From Mariannaea sp. PMI_226 (taxonomy: Eukaryota > Ascomycota > Sordariomycetes > Hypocreales > Nectriaceae), in NCBI GenBank assembly GCA_024336345.1, contig JANFOG010000005.1, positions 1,302,001 to 1,366,000 on the forward strand: 64,000 bases of DNA, read 5' to 3'. Shown here piece after piece: positions 12,235-23,648 of the stretch; positions within the stretch are counted from its first letter, which is position 1; each line of letters begins with the position of its first letter. A model generated the notes under the pieces. It was given only the letters and a program-made list of their open reading frames with translations, was not told the DNA's origin and ran no database searches. A program made the translations under genes and the position numbers.

Positions 12235-13086
12235 AGAAATAGAGAGACTCGAAATGATTGCGCGTGGATAATGGGAGCGTATCACTCCGATGGGATGTCG
12301 CTCAGCTTAGGAAAGACGGGACGAGCACGCTGCTCTGGGGCAAACCAGCTGCATGTACTTCGTGCCACTGTATCATAGAAGGCCTCGGGTGCTATGAATG
12401 TATCAATCCTGCCCAAAAAGAAACATGCGATTGTGCCTCTGGAAATTATTCCAAGTTGTGTCGTGCGATGAATTGATTGATTGATTGACTGCTCTACCGT
12501 GGAGCCTTGTGCTTTTTTTTCTGTAGTCGCTCGCTGGTCCTCAGCGGACGCGGTAGGCTGGTCTGGCTCATCTATGGATGGATATATTTTTTTTACCCGA
12601 CCCGGACCCAGCCGAAGGTTGAGCGCCTGCTTCCCTTTCCTCCGTCCGGGTCACAAACCACAAAATACTCAGGAATTACCTAACGGACTGCATGTGCATA
12701 TGTTTTGTATGATTCCTTCCATCGCACTGCCGCACGACAATTTGACCAGGCCACGGTTGCCTGCATTGTTTGAGTTAGTTTTTGCTACTTTTAGGTGACA
12801 GGTACCTATTTCAGTGCAGTGTATGTCCGTATGGATGGGGAAGGCCTGACTAGGAACGCTGCTGAAGGGTGCTAAGTAAGGTAATTTATTGACTTAAGTC
12901 GACTGAGGTGCCAGAGATTTGATCCGTCAACACCGGAGCTACGCACTTTTCCATCCAGACCTAACTTATCCGTTTGGATGCGGTGCAGCATCCCCTCTCA
13001 ATCTTAACTATGGCCGACTCCGGATTTGCAGTCCCAGATGGTGGGTCCCTGCACACATTTATCTGATGTGGTTGAAAGTCTCACTG
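12235..13086. other. Intergenic, ATP15 to MAK10
   Basis: About 850 bp with no supportable gene. It carries one AGGTACCT palindrome at 12800-12807. An ATG at 13014 opens a short frame that closes before the MAK10 start; it could be an upstream ORF or a small first exon of MAK10. Confidence 0.5.
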
Positions 13087-15656
13087 ATGGCTCCAGATAT
13101 TGCGAGGCTTTCTCTGGGTGAGGAGTTTGACCGTCCGCCTCCGCCGAATCCTGCCCTAAAGAGCGAAGTCACATCTGCGGGCATTGTCACTGTTGATATT
13201 ACGGATAAGTTCACACAAGCCGTCCGGAGTATGTCTCGACTGTCCCCATCCCCGTCGTCGTTTCATTCTCGCCCATGGCACACGGACTGACCACATACTA
13301 GCTTTGGCACCTGGCGAACTCGCTAAGGATGGGTTTTTCACATTGTTTGAGTCCGTTGCGGCTCTCGAGGCAAGCACAAAAAAGCTGATGGTGCCATAAC
13401 CTCAGGACTGACAGATGGAACTACAGATCATGGACCCTAAGATGGACAGTGGATGCGTTCAGTCAGAGGATGACCTAGAGGAATCCTACGATGTATCGCG
13501 ACCTCTTAGTGCCGAAGAAGTGATTGGGATAACTGATCAACTCTTATGCCACGAGGTCAGAATTCCCCTCGCCCCCCCCTCGTAAACCAATTCTCTTGCT
13601 TACTCACGGTAGATGGCTTGGCACATGGGTTACCCGCTATCGCAGACCTTGTTCACAAGCATATATGTCGAGTCTCTTTTGATGCCCGCTCCCAAATCGA
13701 TAGCTGAAGCCAAATTTATTCGGAATGATACCGACACGTCAGCACAGAACCCTATGCTTACGATTTTGAGGGCGTATTGCTTGGGAATGCTGAAGACTTG
13801 TTTTTATGTTAATGAACGAATACGCAGCGAGCATTTTTATGAGGTGGGTTGAAATTCTTTCTCTTATTTCGTTTTGACCTGTGCTGACGAAGGGGGAAAA
13901 GGAGGAGGATTTTGTCACAAATACTTACAACCGGAGCCTTTTGGTTGATATATCGGTGGAGGCTATTGAGGTTGCTATGCTTGAAGCACGAGTTTTGCTG
14001 AGGTCAGGTGAGCTTGAAATCGATCTTGAAGCGGCAAAGGCTCTCGATAGCAGACTCCAACTGCGCCATCTGTTCCTGAAAGCTGTCAGGTGTCCCGAGC
14101 ATATAAAGGAGCCTGAAGTCGCCAGAGAACCTTGGAAGGAAGCTGTTTCCATCATCCCGGATATTGGAAAAACCCACTCCATGGGCAAGCCAGTTGATGA
14201 GGCCTTCAGTGCAAAGTTACAAAGAAAACTGGCGAGTACCATGCCTCCGAGGCCTATCGTCCAAATCAAGTTTGAAGATGCTTTTGGCCATCTGACTAGG
14301 CTCTTTCAAGATGGTACTGAGCTAATGGATGTTCTTACTTATGCCGATTCCCAGTCCCTACAGGTGAGTAATAGCATGCGAATCCAAAAAAGCTTCCACC
14401 TTATGCTAACTAGAGTGCAAAATAAGACCTTTGTGTGTACATTCCAGGCCAAGAAGCCTCAGCCTCTGATTTTTGTGCGCACACTCTTGCAGATCTTTCT
14501 CTTCAACGAGATGGAGATTCTGGGGCGCATGAGCATTCGGCAGATAATGGATGATGACTTCTCTATCGTATCAATGCCTGGGAACCTGAGGCTGAACCGA
14601 GACAACGATGAGATCGAAGTTGTTGAAGATCCCCGCTTTATTGTTTCCCAACAGATGGAGTTATTCCGACAGACCGCTGCCCAGTCGTATCTAGATATTT
14701 TCCGCACCTTCTGCCAGAACAGATGTCGTGTACGGCGTACACTATGTCACATTATCCGAGATTGGGACAGCTTGCAGATTGACGCTGAGGGTATCGATGA
14801 GATTATCCAAATTAAGACGAAGGAGACCAAGATCAAGGTGGTGACTGAAACCTACACAGCCGAGACCTATTCCCTGCCTCTGTCTTCGTGGACTCATTTC
14901 ACTAAGCTGCGACTCATGGAATGGATCGTGCAGTTAGGTTTTGAACTTGAAATTTACCAGCAAGACGAGTATGGAGGCATGTACTGGTATCTTAGCTTCC
15001 TCGCCGACGCAAGAATACAACACCTGAGCAGGATTTTCGGCATCGTTCGGCAGCAAGAAGCAGATCTACCTGAATGGGCCAAGAAGCCGGATTCGTCCGA
15101 GAAACGCCAATTCGACCGATGCCGCTCATTCCTGATGCTCCAGCAACTAGACGCCGCAGTTACATGGCGGCTAGCCTTCTCCCTATCCTGTTTCTACACC
15201 GCTCTGAAGCGGCTGGGCCTTCTCAAGGTTCCTCCCCGCCCCTTGAGCAGCGATGAACTTCGCTATGAGTTGCGAATGCGACCTTTTGCACCTATTGGCC
15301 TTCCAGCCCTGCCCACTTTTAAAGAATTCACAACCGAGACGACGCGCCCAGATGAGTCGATATCAACTCTGCTGCACTATGCAGAGAACGCAAACGCTGG
15401 AGCTAGGGATGGCCTTGAGCGGCTTAGCAAACTCACTGCCGAGAAGTCCTTCTCCGTTGGATCATATGACCGCTGGTTGACATCAACAAAGAACTGCCTG
15501 AGATCTAGTATCATGACAGGGCTTGCCATCTCAGCCTTGCGAAAGCAGTTACAGAGCTCGGAGGCGCCAAAGGAGCTAAAGATCAAGGTGGAAATACCAA
15601 CCCCGGAGGAAGCTTATCATCATTGGTGGTTAGTTCCTAAGATCATCCCTATCTAG
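13087..15656 (+). CDS. MAK10: NatC N-terminal acetyltransferase auxiliary subunit (NAA35)
   Basis: Exons 13087-13228, 13302-13369, 13427-13555, 13613-13843, 13893-14363 and 14448-15656 give 749 aa, close to yeast Mak10 (733 aa). The hallmark MDPKMDSG motif lies at the start of exon 3. Joined across intron 2 it reads ALE-IMDPKMDSGC, which matches the family without inserted residues. NatC acetylates N-termini starting Met-Leu, -Ile, -Phe or -Trp on the ribosome; Mak10 anchors the catalytic Naa30 subunit. Intron 2 (13370-13426) starts with GC. The last intron (14364-14447) is 84 nt with no in-frame stop, so retention would add 28 residues. A second in-frame ATG lies at 13066, and a small upstream exon cannot be excluded. 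Confidence 0.93.
13370..13426 (+). other. GC-AG intron
   Basis: The donor is GAG/GCAAGC and the acceptor CTACAG. The branch-like GACTGAC sits about 15 nt before the acceptor. Splicing here restores the uninterrupted conserved MAK10 motif; using the nearest GT (13391) would insert seven residues into it. Confidence 0.75.
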
Positions 15657-15991
15657 TCTCCCACTAGATAGCCGCGGATCGCGTACATGGATTGCTCTCT
15701 GTATGTGTATTCGTAATTTTACATATTCAAATAATAGACACCTGGTATCCAAATTTCATGCCTGTCCTCCCCCAGCAAAAAAAAAAAAAAACCGCCAGTC
15801 CGCCTGATTCCCTCCTCCCTCTCACCATGACCTTCTTAAGTAGGTTATATAGTACACCACAAAGATACATGAATTCAGAAATCCTGAGATGCCTCCTGTA
15901 AACAAACAGCTTTCGGTACTTCTTGTTAGCAAGCGCATCAACCTCCGACCTCACGTCTACCTGTTATCGGATAGCCAGCCGAAGTTTTCAT
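15657..15991. other. Intergenic between convergent MAK10 and the carrier
   Basis: A 335-bp terminator region with an A13-type run near 15779. No gene seen. Confidence 0.5.
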
Positions 15992-17064
15992 TTACGCAGC
16001 AAGGCTCTTGCGCGCACTAGCCATTCTAAGACGAACGGTCTGTTCGTAGAGAGCATCCTTGAAGGCGAATAGCAACGCAGCAGTTAGCACGCTCTGGGTG
16101 ACCTTGGGTCCGATGCCTGCACAGTCTAGGTTAGCGTATACACAGGGACAAAATGACTATCGTGGAGTCGTACCCCTGTAGAGACCCGCATATCCTTCCT
16201 CGCGAACAACCCGAGAGAGAGCCTGCAACATGCCCTCCTTCTTGTTGCTGTCGGTCTGGACGTGCATCTGGCTCTTGACAGTGATGTATGGGTACGTCAC
16301 TGAGGTGGCAAGAAGCTTGCCCAGCGCACCGAGGAAGAAGGCGATGGTGGGAGTGATCTTGCGTCGCTTCTCGAGATAGTTCTTCATCTGCTCGAAGAGA
16401 GTGTATTGAAGAATGGGGTTAATGACCAAGACAAGGGCCGGGATGACACCGGCGAAGAGAGCCTTGGGTCCCTCGGACTTGAGCAGTGCCAGCAGGGTGC
16501 CCAATGTGCCGGGAGCCTTGGCGGGCTTCGCGGCCTCACCAGCCTCGATATCGGACTGCTTGTCCTGCTTGCGAGTGGTGATGCGGGTGTTGATGACCCA
16601 GATGGGGTTAGTGATCACTACGGTGGCAGATCCCGCAATGGCACCGGCAATCATCGACTCAACGGTAGTGAGCTTCTTGTTGGCGCGACCAGCTGTAACT
16701 GCGGCTTTCTCGAAGAAGGCCTTGGTCCACTCATACCAGTAGTAGTAGACGAAGTTGGTGATGCTGATGCCGAACAAGGCCGAATTAATACCGGAGTAGA
16801 GGCCCGAGACACCTTCACGAGCTACAATCTTTTGGACGGCCTCGATGAACTTGCTCTCGGCCTTCTTGGACTCGACCTGTGCGCGAGTGGAGAGGGTGAT
16901 GAGAGGGTATCTGGAGCCTGGTTAATGGGGGTCGGGATATGACTGGAGAAGTGAAGGGAGTAATACGTCAGGATCATGGACAGGATGCCGCCTCCAGCAC
17001 CGGCGAGTGCGTGTGCGACATTGTCATTTTGAGGAATAGGAGCCTTGGGAGCCTGGGTAGCCAT
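15992..17064 (-). CDS. Peroxisomal adenine nucleotide carrier, PMP47/ANT1-like
   Basis: Exons 17064-16967, 16910-16174 and 16116-15992 give 319 aa, usual for a mitochondrial-carrier-family protein. Three repeats are visible with variant carrier motifs: PLITLSTR in repeat 1, NPIWVINTR in repeat 2 and YPYITVKSQ in repeat 3. The NPIWVxxTR form in repeat 2 is typical of the PMP47/ANT1 branch, which exchanges ATP for AMP across the peroxisomal membrane for beta-oxidation of medium-chain fatty acids. Each repeat ends in a GLYRG-like element. A sequence insert with KQDKQSDIEAGEAAKPAKAP lies in the loop after repeat 2's first helix. Substrate is inferred from the family. It converges with MAK10 (335 bp between stops). 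Confidence 0.88.
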
Positions 17065-18616
17065 GGTTATGGGTGATATAGGTGATGTTGTAGACGAACA
17101 AGAAGGCCTTTCTTTTTTTTTTTTCCTCAAAGAAGTTTTAAAACGTGAGAGTGATGAGCAAGGGACAGACTTGGAATTTCGTTGGAGTCGAGATAGACAG
17201 GAACGCGGAATAGCAATGACACAAGGGAAGCGCAAGGAGTGGCGAAACCTGGATACTGGGGGATCAAAGGCGAAAGGATAGGAAGGGGGGGGAGGAGGAA
17301 AGGGAGGAGGAGATCAGGTAAATATCATTATTTCTAGTTGAACATGTCACACAAGCTTCCGCAGGTTATTAAGCTCATCTCAGGTGTGCAACTGTCACAG
17401 ACACGGCGAGCGCAGCAACGAGCCGAGGTCGCGGATCCATCTTCCGAAGCCGACGGTAAATGCACGCCGCCTTCCCTTCCTGGGGTTGCTCTATTCCCCT
17501 CCAAGCAACTTTAACTTACTAAATATGGTGCTGGGCCTTTGGGCTTTGAGCTCTGTGCTCTCTCTGCTCTCTGCTCTCTTTTCTTTGCTCTCTGGGGGTT
17601 AGAGTGAGACGGGGTACATGTAAATCCATATTTCATGCATCCATACGGTACCAAGGTACCTACCTAGGGAGGTATCTCTTTTATGGGGGGACCCAAGGCA
17701 ATTGACGAATTTACATGCTGCTAGCAGGTACCCCGTTAGCTGCTGGATCAGGTGCTGAAACTCTATCACCATGTGATAGCCTAGATAATTAATAGCGAAA
17801 AGGTGGGGGAATGAAAAGAGGAAGGGGGGGTGAAGGGTGGAGGGTTTGAGGGTGCAGGTGTGAAAGGTGGAGGGGGGGAGAAGATGGAGACGAGGGCGAT
17901 ATGATGTGCCGGTTCTTTGGCGTACAAGCTACCGGATGACCCCGGATTGCATGCTCTTTTGCTACCAAAACGAGGCAAAGCGGGAGCAAGGGGCCATGAC
18001 TCAGCAGAACGCAGGTACGTTTACCCATAACACAAAAGCGCGCACAGGGTCAGCGAGTGCTTTAGGTACCTGAGTTACCTACCTGGGTACTGCAGGTTCC
18101 ATTGGCAGCCGCCGGGACCCGATTCCCTTTGGCATTGGGCTGACGAGTGGCAGGGCAGGTGATGTCATGTCCTGTCAGAATTGCCAGAAGTCTGAGAATG
18201 GCTGTGCATAACAGTTATAGAGTACGTACTCCGTACGGATTACAGAATAGCACGTATCAATCTGCACTGCTACAGAGAGAGTGCTGCCTCGACAGCCAGC
18301 CCCACTCATTCTTCTTCGGAATAATGGAGAAACAGAAGTTGCGGGCTTGCCCGCCGCTATTCCCCATCCAATTCCAAGTAAACAAAGGCCACTGAGTTTC
18401 GCCTCTCAGAGACCCTTGCACGCACTACCACAGCGGCCATGCGTCTTTGGCTTTGGGCAACGTGCGCGCGATCCATGTTCTAACATCACAGTAACAAAAA
18501 ACTCTACAAATAATTGTATGTCAATGTCACGACGGAAAAAGGCGACCGCTGAACCCCAATCATACAGCGTACGCTGGCATAGTTTCGCTGATATCACCAC
18601 GCCCAGCGTGGATATC
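17065..18616. promoter_or_regulatory. Divergent upstream region of the carrier and the AT-hook gene
   Basis: About 1.55 kb without a supportable protein. It contains two AGGTACCT palindromes (17654-17661 and 18064-18071) embedded in a wider TACCTAC/GGTA-rich context, purine-rich runs at 17282-17315 and 17812-17885, and a T-run at 17112-17123 in the carrier leader. An in-frame ATG at 18518 could be the true start of the AT-hook protein. Confidence 0.5.
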
Positions 18617-21600
18617 ATGTCCTCACCGGATCCTCTAAACGACTCCGCGACCGAGGCCGTGATTATGCCTTCAACAAATCACGTCACAAGAAGTGCTACC
18701 AGGAGTGTTACCCGTAGTGCCCGGTCCGATCGCTTCATGTCGAGAGAAGGTTCCCCACGAAAACAAACGTTCGAGCTGGAAGTGGGCGACAATAGCGCAC
18801 CGCAGAAACTACTGGTCACGGTTGAAACAGAGGGTGCGGCCGCGACTTCAGGTCTTAACGGAACTCGACGAAGGCTCTTCCAATCCTCAAGCCCAATGCC
18901 TACAATACGCCAACGAGAACGCGCGACCACGACTATCGTGCCGCTGAAGGAGACGATTGAGGAGGAACCGATGGACGCGAACGCGACCCCGCGACGACGT
19001 GGGCGACCGCGAAAGTCGAATGGTACACCGCTTCCCACCACTGCGACCAAGAGGAGAGCTGGGACTCCAATAAACAGAACGCCCCGCCAGCGACGAAAAA
19101 CGAAACCTGCTGAGGAGAATGAAATTGGAGAGCCTAAACGTCAATCAACACCTAAATCTACAAGGCGGGGCAGACCACCCAAGAATCGAAAAGTAGAACC
19201 CTCCAGCGAGCTGGGATTCAAACCAACGCAAGAAACTTCGTCAATACCTACAGGGCCTAGGGAATGGCAAGATCAAACTCTCTCGGAGCATTTGGAGACG
19301 ACGAATGATTCACGAGGAATCCCCTTAAACGACGATGCTGAATTTCCAGAAGACAACGAGGTGACTCTTATCACTCTTCCTCCCTCAGAACCAAATGAAC
19401 CCGAAGTACCTACCACAATAGCTGCCGAGCCTAGATCTGAAGCAGAGTCAGATATTTGGATGGCAACATTGGATGACGAACCTACCCCACGACCATTGAG
19501 AACGACACAGTCAGCCAGGACTCTTTCTCCCCCAGAATCCGACGACAACAGCTCTCATGCTGACGATTTTGGATATCTTGCACCAGCCGGAAGCGATATT
19601 TCATCAGCCGATGAGCCGCCAAGCGAGCCTGGACCCGATACTAACGACACAATTGCTCAAGGCGAAGACTTTAGTATGATTTTCATGGACTCTTTGCCTT
19701 CGTTGCGCAGTTCTGTACAAGTACCAGCAGAGGCCGATTTTGGAGATGAAACCAGCCTCATCATCAACAATACTTTGGAGTCATTGCGTGAATCACTACG
19801 GAGATCGGTCCAGCAACATGAAAAGTCAAGTGAGAATACAGGCGATACCAAAGCCCACGAAGCATTTTTACCACCCGCATCCAGCGAACTGCACCTTATG
19901 GAGCCCGATCATGTCGAATCAGAACAAATCGAGCCAACCTATGTTGAGTCAGATCATAGTGAGATCGACGATGATGAAATTGGGCAAGCCCAAATCGATA
20001 ACGACCCTTCTGCGCATCCCGAAGGACCTCAGCATGGCCTAGAACCGACTGAATCCGAATCTGTCGACCTCGACCATTTTGAGCATGAGTCCATGGAAAC
20101 TGAAATTATCGAACCAGAAAGGATGGATCATGAACACATGGATAACGAGTTAATCGAATCGAGCCCTGTCCGTCATGAATTTACTGAGGTTGCGGAGGAC
20201 AGGTCCACACATTTTGCGCCTGACACTAACGCAAGATCCCCTGGACCTGAGACGAATATACCAGAACTTTTGGAACCAGAGATGGAGGAGATTAGAAAGC
20301 CAGCCTTTGTTCGACCACCAACTCTATTTTCACCCCATCAAAATCTATCACCAAGATGGCGACGAAGCCCTCGAAGAGGTGCTATTTCCCCCTTAAGACA
20401 GCAGCTCCTGAAATCTCAAGCAAGACAAACCGATGAGATTCCCTCAACAGCTACACCTGAGAAGCACCACGAACCAACAGCGTCAAGTCCTGCTCTTCAA
20501 GAGACGCCCTCGCGGATCAACGAGGATGTGTCTAATTTGTACGAAGATTCGTTTTCGGAAATTCCAGGGGATGTTCTCGAAGCTGCAACTCCACACCGTT
20601 CACGTGCGGCCTTCGTGGAGCGAGAGGCGGCAGAGGAAGAAGAAGAAGAACAAGTCGAAGAAGGAGACAGAAATCTTGGCAATTCTATGGACGAAACCCC
20701 GGCTGCTGAAGCAGTGACGGAGGATGATGCTGAGATGGAAGATATTCAATCTTCTCAACCCGCTGAAGATCAAGGCGCCGCTATGATTGCTTCGAATGAC
20801 AGCCATATATCTCAATCTGAAGGAGCACGCCTTCCGACACCTGATGATACCCCTCCCCAAATTGAGGCTGGAGCAGATGATCAAGCAAAGCCAAACCAAG
20901 AGTCCCAAGCTTCAGAAGGAGCACCTTCGCAGAGAAGTTCTTCTCCGATGATTGCTTCAGAACGACAGTTCCAGGGTGTGCGTGATGTCATGGAGGTGGG
21001 TGTCGAGGATGAAGAGGAGATGATGCCAAGAGCTGTAGATATTCCTACAATCTTGGAGCCTCAACCCGAGGAGGCATCACTAACTGGCCATGTTGCCTGG
21101 CCAGAGGTGACGCCAGTCAATCAATTGACCTCTCCACTCCAAGATCCACAGTCATTAGTCCCAGAGGTTCTACAAGACAAGGTCCTCCGGCCACCCTTAT
21201 CTCCGATTGTGCGAGCTGGGCGGGCATTACAGAGTGTGACATCGGATCCTCCATCCCCCGAGCCTCGTGAGAATCACCTACGAAGCCCCTTCAGGAGCTC
21301 GGTCCCGAGAGAACTAGGCCCGCCGACGACAAACGCACCAGCTAGCCGACGGATGAGTTCGAGCCCAAGAAGGCCACTGGCGTTCCCCCCCGTGACCCAG
21401 ATTCCACCCCCTGCAAGCCAAGTGTACGATGATCCCTTTAGCTCAACCACCAAACACACTGGCCAGGTCAGTTTTATGGAGGCACTGGAAAGAAGTAGCG
21501 GGCGCCCGGTGTCGCGGAGAACTCACGAGTCCCCTGTAGAGTCGAGCGCAAGTTCGATGCACATCGTTCCTCCCGACGATGTACAAATGAGTTGGATCGC

Positions 21601-23197
21601 TGATGAGGGGCCCATCAGCGCCAACCTGAGAGGGGACGTTCCCTTGAAGGATCTCGCGCCGACCCAAGAAGAAAGGGTTTCAATTCCCCGCCAGCGCTCG
21701 GAGAGTCGCGAGGCAGATAACCGAGGAGAAGCACCTCAGGAAGAGGACGATGACTTAGATATTTGGGAGTTTGAGGCGCAACGGGCAACACCCCGCACGA
21801 CTCGGCAGCAGCCGTTTGGGAAACGACGGCGTGGCTTGCCAAGCCCATGGACGAAGAAGCCATTGCGAAGTCCACAAAAAGACCTGGCTAGGATATCCCC
21901 AGGACGACAAGGAAGAGGGCAAGGAACTTACGAATCATCTGTAACCGACAATGCATATGAATCAGAGCAGGCCGTAGAGGAGGAAAGTCAAGCTGAAGAG
22001 TTCTCCTTGCTGGCACAAAAGGAAGCCACCAAAGAGACAAATCCTGCGCCAGAATCAGCAAATAAGGCCAATCGATTTGACCTCTCTTCTTTCTTCTCTT
22101 CACCAGCTGCCATACCGGGGATGCTGGCAGACAAATTCCTTCCTGCCAGCGCAAGGAGCATCTTGGGAACCAAGCCCAACGAACCAGAATCTGAAACTAT
22201 TCAAGCTGCCCCTACGCTTCCAACGAGCTCCATGTTCCCGCAAGTGGCTCAGAAGGAGTTCCAGCCTCGGGCCAGCACCCAAACTGATCTGTTTTCCCCG
22301 GTTCGACCTCGGCTACAAGAAGCGAACCAAGAGACCCCTTCGCCCCAGAGGACTGAATACGAGGTCGGGGATGAGGTAGAGATGGCCTCAGTGCCCCAGA
22401 AGCGGGACTTCACACCTCGCCCAAGGCAGCCAGACCCAACTTTTTTCAAGTCATCAGTCCGATCTGGCGTACCTACACCCCCGCGGATGCAGCTGTCCCG
22501 TGCGGATATTGAAAGGTGGCAGCAGGAGACATCGGTTGCCAGCGAGGCCTCTCCAGAGGAGGTTCAGCGACCCCTTCTACGGCCCTTGCCCCCAAAGAAT
22601 GCCTCTCCTGTGAAGTCGAGTCTGCGGTCACCATTGAAGCCTCGAACTCCTGGCCGTGTGGTCGAGTTCACGAGCAGCGTCCTCTCCCCCGTGGAACAGG
22701 TGAAAGCTCGCCAGATGCGTCGGCTCTCCAACTCATCAGCCACATCCCAGGCGAGCGTTGCATCCAAGCGGCCGCCGCCACCATCACGGACGCTCGATAA
22801 GGAGAACCACGTCGCCAGCTCTGCGGCATCGGATGCCACCATGTCGGACGCATCAGCGTTGGTCAAATCACCGCAGCCTGAGCCTTTATCTAAGACTGTC
22901 TGGACCCGACGACACTGGCTCTTCCTGGACGAGCTCCTCCAGCTACGACGGGCAGGTCCCTTTGATCTCAGCTACGAGCGTCGGGCTGACGAGTATCTCG
23001 GCAAGTCAGTCAGAAGCCATGGGGAGGAGATGACGCTGGAGCGCTGGCATCTCGACTGTGTCGATGCTTTCAAGGCAGAGGTCGGCGGCTGGGACGAGGC
23101 TGCTTTGGTCAAGCGCTTGTTCGCCCTGATTCTAGGAGAGGCCAAGAGGAGCCGCAGTGTTGTGAAGAAGAGGCCTGCACGAGTTATGTTTCACTGA
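18617..23197 (+). CDS. Large AT-hook nuclear protein of unknown function
   Basis: A single long exon gives 1,526 aa from the ATG at 18617; an in-frame ATG at 18518 would add 33 residues. Two AT-hook motifs are seen: RRRGRPRKS near residue 126 and RRGRPPKN near residue 182, both for minor-groove binding at AT-rich DNA. Between about residues 200 and 1,400 the chain is highly acidic, Ser/Pro/Glu-rich and likely disordered, with many SP/TP sites. Residues near 420-520 form a degenerate acidic repeat. The last about 90 residues look folded (WTRRHWLFLDELLQLRRAG and following helices) and probably carry the conserved function. I do not recognise the family beyond AT-hook chromatin proteins. The absence of introns over 4.6 kb is unusual among its neighbours. 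Confidence 0.85.
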   Translation: MSSPDPLNDSATEAVIMPSTNHVTRSATRSVTRSARSDRFMSREGSPRKQTFELEVGDNSAPQKLLVTVETEGAAATSGLNGTRRRLFQSSSPMPTIRQRERATTTIVPLKETIEEEPMDANATPRRRGRPRKSNGTPLPTTATKRRAGTPINRTPRQRRKTKPAEENEIGEPKRQSTPKSTRRGRPPKNRKVEPSSELGFKPTQETSSIPTGPREWQDQTLSEHLETTNDSRGIPLNDDAEFPEDNEVTLITLPPSEPNEPEVPTTIAAEPRSEAESDIWMATLDDEPTPRPLRTTQSARTLSPPESDDNSSHADDFGYLAPAGSDISSADEPPSEPGPDTNDTIAQGEDFSMIFMDSLPSLRSSVQVPAEADFGDETSLIINNTLESLRESLRRSVQQHEKSSENTGDTKAHEAFLPPASSELHLMEPDHVESEQIEPTYVESDHSEIDDDEIGQAQIDNDPSAHPEGPQHGLEPTESESVDLDHFEHESMETEIIEPERMDHEHMDNELIESSPVRHEFTEVAEDRSTHFAPDTNARSPGPETNIPELLEPEMEEIRKPAFVRPPTLFSPHQNLSPRWRRSPRRGAISPLRQQLLKSQARQTDEIPSTATPEKHHEPTASSPALQETPSRINEDVSNLYEDSFSEIPGDVLEAATPHRSRAAFVEREAAEEEEEEQVEEGDRNLGNSMDETPAAEAVTEDDAEMEDIQSSQPAEDQGAAMIASNDSHISQSEGARLPTPDDTPPQIEAGADDQAKPNQESQASEGAPSQRSSSPMIASERQFQGVRDVMEVGVEDEEEMMPRAVDIPTILEPQPEEASLTGHVAWPEVTPVNQLTSPLQDPQSLVPEVLQDKVLRPPLSPIVRAGRALQSVTSDPPSPEPRENHLRSPFRSSVPRELGPPTTNAPASRRMSSSPRRPLAFPPVTQIPPPASQVYDDPFSSTTKHTGQVSFMEALERSSGRPVSRRTHESPVESSASSMHIVPPDDVQMSWIADEGPISANLRGDVPLKDLAPTQEERVSIPRQRSESREADNRGEAPQEEDDDLDIWEFEAQRATPRTTRQQPFGKRRRGLPSPWTKKPLRSPQKDLARISPGRQGRGQGTYESSVTDNAYESEQAVEEESQAEEFSLLAQKEATKETNPAPESANKANRFDLSSFFSSPAAIPGMLADKFLPASARSILGTKPNEPESETIQAAPTLPTSSMFPQVAQKEFQPRASTQTDLFSPVRPRLQEANQETPSPQRTEYEVGDEVEMASVPQKRDFTPRPRQPDPTFFKSSVRSGVPTPPRMQLSRADIERWQQETSVASEASPEEVQRPLLRPLPPKNASPVKSSLRSPLKPRTPGRVVEFTSSVLSPVEQVKARQMRRLSNSSATSQASVASKRPPPPSRTLDKENHVASSAASDATMSDASALVKSPQPEPLSKTVWTRRHWLFLDELLQLRRAGPFDLSYERRADEYLGKSVRSHGEEMTLERWHLDCVDAFKAEVGGWDEAALVKRLFALILGEAKRSRSVVKKRPARVMFH

Positions 23198-23648
23198 ATG
23201 ACGCTCAACAAGTATGATGTTTTTGATTTTCCTCTTCTTCTTTTCTTTTCTTTCTAAAAGCATGCAAGGAGTTGGATAATCGTAATTTTGCATTGGAAGG
23301 ACGGATGGCATGGCGTTTTGGTTGGACGTGGTCATGTCCAGTGCAGCACTGCTGCTGCATCGTTGACGCATTTTTTTATATACGTGAGGCTAGAAAATGA
23401 GATATGCGTCTTTTTGGACCGTCGCACACTTTTGTCACAGACGCCATAGGCGTTATCAATCGGAAGGGCAAAGAAACAAAAAAGGGTGGAAAATTGAACC
23501 AGCGTGGAAATGATTTCAGTTGTAGTAGACGAGTCCGTCCATCTAGAAACGCCCAATCTACTGTGTTTACTTATTACAATACACCACCCGCCCTCATACC
23601 TTTTAAGAAAAAAAGTGTCTTGTCCCTTACTTCCCCCCCCTTCCCCCC
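23198..23648. other. Intergenic between convergent AT-hook gene and RPN6
   Basis: 451 bp of terminator sequence with C-runs at 23631-23648. No gene seen. Confidence 0.5.
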
